Source of the DNA: CAZRAL01 sp964598005
GTDB lineage: Bacteria > Pseudomonadota > Gammaproteobacteria > Burkholderiales > Usitatibacteraceae
Direction of reading: 5' to 3'
Length of the DNA: 30,305 nucleotides
Assembly (NCBI GenBank): GCA_964598005.1
Contig: CAZRAL010000031.1
Coordinates: forward strand, 1 to 30,305
The translations under genes were made by a program, and so were the position numbers. Under the pieces are notes generated by a model. It did no database searches. It saw nothing but the letters and a program-made list of their open reading frames with translations, and had not been told where the DNA came from. Of this stretch, positions 23,799 to 30,305 are shown one piece after another. Within the stretch, counting starts at the first letter, position 1; the number at the start of each line of letters is the position of its first letter.

Positions 23799-25357
23799 GT
23801 GCCCTTGACCATTTAGCCACTCAAGCCCTGGTCGGAACGGAGCGGCAAAGTCCTACGCCGCCACAAATTTCCGGTGCGGTGGGCGACCTGATTCGAGCAT
23901 TAATAGCGGCGCAGCCCGATGCTGAAACAGGATTGTTGCGCACGGCTGGTGTATTGGCGGTTTGCGAACTGGCCGGTTATCAGCCACCTTTGGCGGCGGG
24001 GCAAAACCTTGCGGCGTGCCCGGCCGATTCGCTGCGCCAACCGGCCGATAAGGTGCTCGAAACAACAATGGCACAAATTTTTGCGGAAGGCCCCGAGCGT
24101 TTACAGATCGAAGCCTTGCGCCTGCTGGAAACGGCACGTGCAGGCATCCCCCATCGCCTGTTACCCAAGGTATTGGAATTGGGCCGTCGCAGTACCGCAC
24201 TGCGCCCGTTTTTATTTGCGGTAATCGGGTCACGCGGGCGCTGGCTGGCAGAACAAAATCCGCAATGGGGCTTTGCTTGCGGGGGCGGTGACGATCCGCT
24301 CGATATGGCAGCGTGGGAAACCGGCGCTTTCGAGCAACGTGAATTATTTTTGAAACATTCGCGCGCGCGCGATCCCAAAGGCGCGCGCAGTTTGCTCATG
24401 GCGACATTTGCAGAGCAGAGTGCCCGCGAACGTGCGGCTTTGCTGAGTTGTCTTTCCGTCGCACTGGGTGCGGACGATGAGGGTTTCATCGAGAGCAGTT
24501 TGCAGGATCGCAGCAAGGACGTGCGCCAAACCGCCGCGGCATTGTTGACCGCCATCCCCGGCAGTCGTTATGCAGCGCGCATGGCGGCACGCCTCGATGC
24601 CTGCCTGAAAAGCGAGCGCAAATTATTACGCAGCGTGCTTACTTTGGAAGCACCCGAACAGTTTGTGCCGGATTGGAAAGCTGACGCAATGGAAGAAGCC
24701 AAGCCGCAGAGTGAAGCATTGGGCCCCCGCGCCTGGTGGCTGCTGCAACTGGTGCGCGCGGTACCGCTGGCGTGGTGGCAAAGCCGCACGAGCATGCGAC
24801 CTGCTGAATTGTTCGAATGGGCCGGCAAAAGCGAATGGAGCGAGGCGTTGTGGCGCGGCTGGCAGGAAAGTATTGCGCGCGTGCCCAATGTAGAATGGGC
24901 TGAGGCCTTGTTGGAGCGCTTGCCGGTCAAGGGAATAACGCTCGACCCCTTTGCGTTGATTCAAACGTTACCTGCAACCGTGCGCGAACGGCATTGGCAA
25001 CGTTTGGTCGCGCAACATGGCAAACCGCGTGGCGTTAGCATCGCATTTGGTGATTTGCTGGAGCGTATGGCGCGTGCTATGCCGTTCGATGGCCCGGCCC
25101 TGAGCACAGAATTTTCCAGGGAGTTGCTACTCAGAATCAAAAAATATCTGAGCGATTCCGCTGCAAAATGGGATTACGCGCTGCGTACCGCAACAGTCGA
25201 ATTGGCTTGCCTGATTCCGGCATCGCTGTTTCAGGAGGCGATCGAAGGCTGGCCGATCGACCGGCCTGAATGTACATTTTTCGCAGAAACGGCAGCACGC
25301 TTTATCGCTGTTGTCGAGCAACGCAAGACACTTCTCAATCATTCCTTTTTTACGTGA
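23795..25357 (+). CDS. DUF5691 family protein
   Basis: A 520-residue protein, largely alpha-helical and Trp/Arg/Leu-rich. The beginning ALDHLATQALVGTERQ and the block AREL/ERAALLSCLSVALGADDEGFIESSLQDRSKDVRQTAAALL resemble HEAT-type helical repeats and fit DUF5691 proteins found beside SWIM and MoxR genes. The ATG 23795 overlaps the SWIM stop by 4 bp, and a frame extension to 23720 is unlikely. No catalytic motif is visible. Probably a scaffold, by inference. The family name rests on recognisable context more than on a diagnostic motif. Confidence 0.75.
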   Translation: MSALDHLATQALVGTERQSPTPPQISGAVGDLIRALIAAQPDAETGLLRTAGVLAVCELAGYQPPLAAGQNLAACPADSLRQPADKVLETTMAQIFAEGPERLQIEALRLLETARAGIPHRLLPKVLELGRRSTALRPFLFAVIGSRGRWLAEQNPQWGFACGGGDDPLDMAAWETGAFEQRELFLKHSRARDPKGARSLLMATFAEQSARERAALLSCLSVALGADDEGFIESSLQDRSKDVRQTAAALLTAIPGSRYAARMAARLDACLKSERKLLRSVLTLEAPEQFVPDWKADAMEEAKPQSEALGPRAWWLLQLVRAVPLAWWQSRTSMRPAELFEWAGKSEWSEALWRGWQESIARVPNVEWAEALLERLPVKGITLDPFALIQTLPATVRERHWQRLVAQHGKPRGVSIAFGDLLERMARAMPFDGPALSTEFSRELLLRIKKYLSDSAAKWDYALRTATVELACLIPASLFQEAIEGWPIDRPECTFFAETAARFIAVVEQRKTLLNHSFFT

Positions 25358-25365
25358 GTCTACCC

Positions 25366-26445
25366 ATGAGCACAACCCTGCGCCAACACGCTGAACAACA
25401 ATTTGCCGAAGAAATCGATCAACTTAAAAAAGCCGACTCGCGCCAGCGGCCTACCAACTGGGTGCTTTCACCGTGGGCGGTGTCGCTCTATTTGCTGGGA
25501 GGCCGGCTCGACAACGGCTTTGAAATCACCGCCAAATATATCGGCAACCGGCGATTGATCGAAATCGCCGTGGCGACGCTGGCCACTGATCGGGCACTGT
25601 TGCTTTATGGCGTGCCGGGAACGGCAAAATCGTGGGTGTCAGAGCATCTCGCCGCCGCCGTCTCCGGCAACTCCACGCTGCTGATTCAAGGAACGGCCGG
25701 AACCAGTGAGGAGCAATTGCGCTATGGCTGGAATTACGCCCAGTTGCTTGCCAAAGGCCCTTCCCGTGACGCGCTGGTGTGCAGCCCGCTGATGCGGGCC
25801 ATGGAGACTGGCAAAATCGCCCGCGTTGAAGAGCTGACGCGCATCCCGGCCGATGTGCAGGACACGCTTATTTCCATTCTTTCCGAAAAAGCGCTGTCCA
25901 TTCCCGAGCTGGGCAGTGAAGTACAGGCCGCACGCGGCTTTAATGTAATTGCCACGGCTAACAATCGCGATAAGGGCGTTAACGAACTGTCCAGCGCGCT
26001 GAAGCGCCGTTTCAACACGGTGATACTGCCCGTGCCCGCCAGCGAGGAAGAGGAAGTCAGTATCGTCACCAAGCGGGTCGCCGAAATGGGCCGTGCGCTG
26101 GAGCTTCCCGCTGAACCACCTGCGCTCAAGGAGGTGCGGCGTGTGGTGCAAATTTTCCGTGAATTGCGCAATGGCCAGACGGAAGACGGCAAAACCAAAC
26201 TCAAATCACCCTCCTCCACGCTTAGCACAGCCGAAGCAATTTCCGTAATCAACAGCGGTATTGCGCTGGCCGCGCATTTTGGCGATGGCGTATTGCGTGC
26301 CGCCGATGTGGCCTCGGGATTGACCGGCGCCATCGTCAAGGATCCGGTGCAGGACGCCGTGGTGTGGAAGGAGTATCTGGAAGCCGTAGTCAAGGAGCGC
26401 AGCGACTGGAAGGATTTGTATCGCGCCTGCAAGGATGCCGAATGA
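25366..26445 (+). CDS. MoxR-family AAA+ ATPase
   Basis: A 359-residue AAA+ protein. Walker A is GVPGTAKS (residues 82-89), sensor 1 is in IATANN (N199), and the arginine-finger region is SSALKRRFN (R214/R215). Walker B reads VEELTR (E155, E156) where most MoxR proteins have DE. MoxR ATPases act with VWA proteins as chaperones that mature or remodel client complexes, and here the VWA gene is two genes downstream. ATG 25366 is used; an upstream in-frame start at 25270 would overlap the DUF5691 gene and lacks homology. A 21-bp-arm hairpin follows the stop by 2 nt. Confidence 0.92.
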   Translation: MSTTLRQHAEQQFAEEIDQLKKADSRQRPTNWVLSPWAVSLYLLGGRLDNGFEITAKYIGNRRLIEIAVATLATDRALLLYGVPGTAKSWVSEHLAAAVSGNSTLLIQGTAGTSEEQLRYGWNYAQLLAKGPSRDALVCSPLMRAMETGKIARVEELTRIPADVQDTLISILSEKALSIPELGSEVQAARGFNVIATANNRDKGVNELSSALKRRFNTVILPVPASEEEEVSIVTKRVAEMGRALELPAEPPALKEVRRVVQIFRELRNGQTEDGKTKLKSPSSTLSTAEAISVINSGIALAAHFGDGVLRAADVASGLTGAIVKDPVQDAVVWKEYLEAVVKERSDWKDLYRACKDAE

Positions 26446-26447
26446 GC

Positions 26448-26552
26448 TATTCCTTTTCCAAATCAAAACTTACTTTGTCGGCTTCGCCTTGCCGTATTAC
26501 TCATACTGTCTGCGGCTCGCCTTCGCGTCATTTTTGATTTGGAAAAGGAATA
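26448..26552. repeat. Long-armed hairpin repeat, copy 2
   Basis: TATTCCTTTTCCAAATCAAAA (26448-26468) is given here by its end CCAAATCAAAA; it is perfectly mirrored at 26532-26552. The loop shares GCCTTGCCGTATT and CTGTCTGCGGCTCGCCTTCG with copy 1 at 18046-18148. It sits directly after the MoxR stop and before the DUF5682 gene, so it is transcribed within the operon. Confidence 0.9.
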
Positions 26553-26598
26553 AAGTCACGACTACCGTACATTGTCAGTTTATGTCGACACTGCCCTG

Positions 26599-28941
26599 AT
26601 GCAAAACACGCATATTTTCGGCATTCGCCATCACGGCCCGGGTTGTGCCCGTAGCCTGTTGCAGGCCCTGGAAGCGTTGCAGCCGGACTGTCTACTGGTG
26701 GAAGGCCCGCCGGATGGTGCGGAGGTGTTGTCGTTTGTTCTCGATGCGCAACTGGAGCCGCCGGTGGCGCTGCTTGTTCATGCGGTTGATGATTCCGCAC
26801 GTGCGGCGTTTTACCCTTTTGCCGTATTTTCACCCGAGTGGCAGGCGTTACGTTATGCGCTGGGCCGAGGTATTGCGACACGATTTATCGATTTACCGCA
26901 GAGTATCCAGTTTGCACTGGAAAAAAGTGAGGAGCTTGAATCTGGCGAAGCAGATAAGACCGCCGAAAAAACGACCGAAAAAGAAAACACCATAGAAGAA
27001 CGAGATAGTGAGGACGTTAAAGAAAATGATGAAAGTGACGTAACCGAGGCCGGTGCGCATAGTGACTTGCGCCACGACCCATTGGGCTGGCTAGGCCGGG
27101 CAGCGGGTTATGCCGATGGCGAATCGTGGTGGAACCACATGGTGGAAGAGCGTGGCGACGGCGCCGATTTGTTCGCGGCTATTCGTGAGGCCATGGTTGC
27201 GGTGCGCAGCGAAACATTCACCACTCATACAAATCCGCATGAACAACAACGTGAACCCCTGCGTGAAGCACATATGCGCAAGTGTATTCGCGAGGCGCAA
27301 AAAGAAGGCTTTACCCGCATTGCTGTCGTATGCGGGGCATGGCATGTGCCCGCACTGGAAAATCTGCCTCCCGCCAAAGCAGACAATGAATTATTGAAAG
27401 CATTGCCGAAAGTGAAAGTGGCCGCTACTTGGGTGCCCTGGTCAAACGGCAATCTCAGCTACGCCAGTGGCTACGGCGCGGGCGTGGATTCGCCGGGGTG
27501 GTATGAACATCTGTGGCGGCATACCGACCGTCAGCGCAGCTTGATCGGCTGGTTGGCGAAAACTGCGCGACTGTTTCGCGAAGAAGATATGGATTGCTCG
27601 TCCGCCCACCTGATCGAAGCGGTACGTCTGGCCGAGGCCTTGGCCGCAATGCGACAGCGGCCCTCTGCTGGACTGGATGAGCTGAACGAAGCCATTCGCA
27701 CCGTGATCTGTCTGGGCGATGACACGCCGATGCGTCTCATACACCGTCGACTGGTGGTCGGCGAAAAACTGGGTCAAGTCCCACCGGATGTACCCACACT
27801 CCCCGTGCAGCGCGATCTGGAACAGCAGCAAAAAAGCCTGCGGCTGAAACCCGAAGCGTTACAGAAAACGCTTGATCTCGATTTACGTCAACCCAATGAT
27901 TTGGCGCGCAGTCATTTATTGCATCGTTTGAAATTACTGGATATCGGCTGGGGTGATCTGGCCAACTCTGAGCGCGGTGCCAAAGGCACCTTCCGCGAGT
28001 TATGGACGCTGCAATGGCAGCCGGAGCTGGCACTTGCCGTGGTGAATGCCAGCCGCTGGGGTAATACCGTTGCGGAGGCTGCCAGCACACGAGCCACATC
28101 GATTGCGTTGAATGCGGCGGCATTGCCCGTACTGTGTCAACTCGTCGATCAAGTATTACTGGCCAATTTGCCCGAGGCTACCACCCCCGTTATTGACGCA
28201 CTGGAAAATCTGGCGGCCGTGGCCAGCGATGCATCGCAATTGCTCGAGGCTATCCCCTCTCTAGCAAATGTGGTTCGCTATGGCAATGTGCGCCATACCC
28301 ATGCCGGTATTGTTCAACCGGTATTGGCAGGCATGATCGGGCGGGCTGCCATCGGTTTGGCTAATGCGTGTGCATCACTTGATGACGATGCGGCCGAGGC
28401 CATGAACCGCCGTATTGCCGCGGCCCATCAGGCGATCCGACTGGTAGCCACCGATGCACAACGCGATGAATGGATGCAGGCTCTGGCGAGAGTGGCCCAA
28501 TTGAGTGGTGCCCATGGCATGGTTTGCGGCCTTGCGGCGCGGCTACTGTTCGATGCGCAAACCGACGCGTTGGAAGTGACTGCACAGCGCATGAGTCAGG
28601 CCCTGTCGATCGGCAATGAACCGGCCATTGCGGCCGCCTGGCTGGAAGGTTTTTTGAATCAAAGCAGTATGGTGTTGTTGCACGATGAGCGCTTATGGAT
28701 ATTGGTCAATGATTGGGTGGCATCGCTGACCGAAGCGCATTTCATGCGTGTGTTGCCGTTGGTACGCCGTACCTTTGCCGCATTCAACGCACCCGAGCGG
28801 CGGGAATTGGGCGAAAAGGCGCAGCGCAGCGCGAATGTTTCAACCTCTTTTACTGAGGCCGAAACACAGACTGATATTGATTGGGCGCGCGCTGAACGCG
28901 TGTTGCCGCTGCTCCGTCAAATATTAGGATTGCCAAAATGA
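26599..28941 (+). CDS. DUF5682 family protein, possible TIKI/TraB-superfamily-like hydrolase
   Basis: A 780-residue protein. The N-terminus has FGIRHHGPG (GxxH at residues 8-11), LLVEGPPDG (Glu35), an E/K/D-rich low-complexity insert at about 110-155, then REAHMRKCI and VVCGAWHVPAL (second GxxH at 246-249). Two GxxH motifs plus a Glu and an Arg-xxx-Met helix recall the TIKI/TraB/EreA/ChaN superfamily of metal-dependent hydrolases; this link is my inference. The C-terminal 400 residues are helical and Ala-rich. ATG 26599 begins the conserved region; TTG 26572 is an alternative, and neither has a strong Shine-Dalgarno. The stop overlaps the VWA start by ATGA. Confidence 0.8.
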   Translation: MQNTHIFGIRHHGPGCARSLLQALEALQPDCLLVEGPPDGAEVLSFVLDAQLEPPVALLVHAVDDSARAAFYPFAVFSPEWQALRYALGRGIATRFIDLPQSIQFALEKSEELESGEADKTAEKTTEKENTIEERDSEDVKENDESDVTEAGAHSDLRHDPLGWLGRAAGYADGESWWNHMVEERGDGADLFAAIREAMVAVRSETFTTHTNPHEQQREPLREAHMRKCIREAQKEGFTRIAVVCGAWHVPALENLPPAKADNELLKALPKVKVAATWVPWSNGNLSYASGYGAGVDSPGWYEHLWRHTDRQRSLIGWLAKTARLFREEDMDCSSAHLIEAVRLAEALAAMRQRPSAGLDELNEAIRTVICLGDDTPMRLIHRRLVVGEKLGQVPPDVPTLPVQRDLEQQQKSLRLKPEALQKTLDLDLRQPNDLARSHLLHRLKLLDIGWGDLANSERGAKGTFRELWTLQWQPELALAVVNASRWGNTVAEAASTRATSIALNAAALPVLCQLVDQVLLANLPEATTPVIDALENLAAVASDASQLLEAIPSLANVVRYGNVRHTHAGIVQPVLAGMIGRAAIGLANACASLDDDAAEAMNRRIAAAHQAIRLVATDAQRDEWMQALARVAQLSGAHGMVCGLAARLLFDAQTDALEVTAQRMSQALSIGNEPAIAAAWLEGFLNQSSMVLLHDERLWILVNDWVASLTEAHFMRVLPLVRRTFAAFNAPERRELGEKAQRSANVSTSFTEAETQTDIDWARAERVLPLLRQILGLPK

Positions 28942-30131
28942 TTGCGACTGATAAGGACAATGCGCAACGCTTGCGTCGCTGGCGGCTGATTTTAGGCGAG
29001 AGCGCCGAACAAACATGTGGCGTGACGCTGGCTGCTGACGATCAGGCCATCGATCAGGCGCTTGCTGCGCTTTACGATCCCGATGGCGCGGGCGGACTGC
29101 GTAGTGGAAACCGGCAGGGTGGGTCGGGAGCGTCTGCCCCCAAAGTGGCGCGCTGGCTCGACGATATCCGAAAATTTTTCCCATCCACCGTTGTTCAGGT
29201 GATGCAAAAGGATGCTTTCGAGCGTTTGAAATTGCGCGATATGCTATTGCAACCCGAAATGTTGCAGGCGGTACAGCCCGATGTGCATCTGGTGGCGACT
29301 CTGATTTCACTGGGTCGCGTGATCCCCGCTAAAACCCGAGAAACCGCCCGGCTGGTCGTACGCAAAGTGGTGGACGAATTGATGAAGCGGCTGGAAGAGC
29401 CCATGCGCAGCGCAGTCTCGGGCGCGCTCAATCGTGCCGAACGCAATCGCCGCCCGCGGTTACCGGAAATCGACTGGCACCGCACCATTCGCGCCAACCT
29501 GCGCCATTGGCAACAGGATTATGACACCGTCATCCCTGAAACCCTGATTGGCTATGGGCGCAAAAATCACCGCACGCAGCGTGAAATCATCCTTTGCATC
29601 GACCAAAGCGGATCAATGGCCGCTTCGGTCGTATATTCGAGCATTTTCGGTGCGGTGCTGGCCTCGCTTCCAGCCGTCAAAACGCATCTGGTGGTGTTCG
29701 ATACCGCCGTGGTAGATATGACCGAACAGCTCGACGACCCGGTCGAGTTGCTGTTTGGTGTTCAGCTTGGCGGTGGCACCGACATCAACCGCGCAGTCGG
29801 TTACTGTCAGGGCCTGGTGCGCGAACCGCATAATACTGTGCTGGTGCTCATCTCGGATTTATACGAAGGGGGCGTGGAAAAAAATTTACTGCAACGCGCA
29901 AGCGAGCTGGTGGAATCCGGGGTGCAGGTGATTACTTTGCTGGCACTTAGCGACGAGGGCGCGCCATCTTACGATCATGCGCTTGCTGCAAAACTTGCGG
30001 CACTCAGGGTACCTGCCTTTGCCTGTACTCCGGATCTGTTTCCCGAATTGATGGCGGCAACCATCCGGCGTGATGATGTTTCGCTATGGGCTGCAAGGAA
30101 AGGAATTACCACTTCACGCCAAGCCCGGTAA
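28938..30131 (+). CDS. VWA domain protein, CoxE/MoxR-partner type
   Basis: A 397-residue protein with a helical N-terminal half and a C-terminal von Willebrand factor A domain. The metal-ion-dependent adhesion site is intact: DQSGS (D222, S224, S226), GGGTDIN (T281) and an intervening Asp in VVFDTAV (D255). No signal peptide or membrane helix, so it is cytoplasmic. Such VWA proteins are adaptor partners of MoxR ATPases; being in the same operon, it is probably the partner of the 25366-26445 product. It ends the operon, and no terminator is clear downstream. Confidence 0.92.
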   Translation: MIATDKDNAQRLRRWRLILGESAEQTCGVTLAADDQAIDQALAALYDPDGAGGLRSGNRQGGSGASAPKVARWLDDIRKFFPSTVVQVMQKDAFERLKLRDMLLQPEMLQAVQPDVHLVATLISLGRVIPAKTRETARLVVRKVVDELMKRLEEPMRSAVSGALNRAERNRRPRLPEIDWHRTIRANLRHWQQDYDTVIPETLIGYGRKNHRTQREIILCIDQSGSMAASVVYSSIFGAVLASLPAVKTHLVVFDTAVVDMTEQLDDPVELLFGVQLGGGTDINRAVGYCQGLVREPHNTVLVLISDLYEGGVEKNLLQRASELVESGVQVITLLALSDEGAPSYDHALAAKLAALRVPAFACTPDLFPELMAATIRRDDVSLWAARKGITTSRQAR

Positions 30132-30142
30132 AGGAGGAAGTG

Positions 30143-30226
30143 TTGATCGGTTGCTCTTTTGCTTATCTTGCTTATTGGTCTATAAAATTTGCCGTATGTT
30201 GCCCTGACCAATCATCAATAAAATAA
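30143..30226 (+). CDS. Possible 27-residue hydrophobic small protein
   Basis: AAGGAGGAA (30131-30139) immediately follows the VWA stop and sits 5 nt before TTG 30143 (a GTG at 30140 is too close). The frame gives a short hydrophobic peptide with two adjacent cysteines (FAVCCPDQ) and stops at 30226. The near-perfect Shine-Dalgarno is the only support, and no family is recognised. It could be a translated small membrane peptide of the operon, or the site could be a remnant of a lost gene. Confidence 0.3.
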   Translation: MIGCSFAYLAYWSIKFAVCCPDQSSIK

Positions 30227-30229
30227 AAA

Positions 30230-30251
30230 CGTCGATGATGCGTCGATGATG
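30230..30251. repeat. Two tandem copies of an 11-bp unit
   Basis: CGTCGATGATG occurs twice head to tail at 30230-30240 and 30241-30251, downstream of the VWA operon. Purpose unknown; it could be a binding site or a slippage tract. Confidence 0.85.
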
Positions 30252-30305
30252 CTGTCGCGGGTTTTTAGACTTGTCCGGTTCTGTAGTTTTTGAATTGTCC
30301 GCTTT

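Noticed and set aside
25270..25365. Upstream start for the MoxR ATPase inside the DUF5691 gene
   Set aside because: It would add a Cys/Ser-rich tail with no family similarity, while ATG 25366 lies just after the DUF5691 stop.
26572..26598. TTG start of the DUF5682 gene
   Set aside because: Adds nine residues with no conservation; the conserved FGIRHHGPG region lies immediately after ATG 26599. Not strictly excluded.
1..30305. CRISPR arrays, tRNA or rRNA genes
   Set aside because: No regularly spaced direct repeats and no recognisable rRNA or tRNA sequence were seen by eye; a tRNA scan would be the decisive check.

Overview
The window looks like a chromosomal segment of a betaproteobacterium, most likely of the Nitrosomonadales/Methylophilales type. 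The evidence is the dnaQ-rnhA-methyltransferase-gloB neighbourhood, the gap...pgk...pyk glycolytic order, and several families of small palindromic repeats. The genus cannot be fixed from sequence alone. No rRNA, tRNA or CRISPR array was seen.

Layout. (1) 1-1512: the end of a small repeat and a small membrane ORF, then a minus-strand group of two translationally coupled monohaem cytochromes c and a hypothetical protein. (2) 1513-5601: a visibly AT-rich two-gene island with an amino-DNA methyltransferase and a large GHKL ATPase of MutL/MORC-like type. Both genes appear to start at TTG behind good Shine-Dalgarno sites. I read it as a candidate restriction-modification-like or defence locus without a recognisable nuclease. 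(3) 5637-7597: minus-strand dnaQ, rnhA and a SAM methyltransferase with a pentanucleotide repeat just before its start. (4) 7648-8156: a 509-bp palindrome-rich element with terminal inverted repeats ending exactly at the start codon of gloB. gloB is followed by a GNAT acetyltransferase and a cytoplasmic-looking S10 carboxypeptidase. (5) 11003-17066: gap, a Gdx/SugE-type exporter, DUF6356, a lipoprotein whose signal peptide carries an in-frame palindromic insertion, pgk, a DUF4349 lipoprotein and pyk. (6) 17090-22168: minus-strand hypothetical, OsmC, HI0933-type flavoprotein and tag, then a Cys-rich secreted protein, a beta-propeller-like protein and a transglutaminase-like secreted protein. 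(7) 22455-30131: a compact plus-strand five-gene operon, SWIM zinc finger - DUF5691 - MoxR AAA+ ATPase - DUF5682 - VWA.

How they work together. The glycolytic block gives lower-glycolysis enzymes with unrelated small genes inserted between them. The SWIM/DUF5691/MoxR/DUF5682/VWA operon is the most system-like block. A MoxR ATPase with a VWA partner normally remodels or activates client proteins, and here DUF5682, with two GxxH motifs reminiscent of TIKI/TraB/EreA hydrolases, is a plausible client or effector. The methyltransferase-GHKL pair is the second candidate system.

Mobile repeats are unusually informative here. Four families are present: TGATGTTACGC-ended, GGGAACCTCTGATTAAG-ended, AGGRCTTRCGCAAAA-ended, and a long-armed hairpin with TTTTGATTT arms. 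Individual copies have landed in a promoter region, in a signal peptide, at a start codon, and inside operons.
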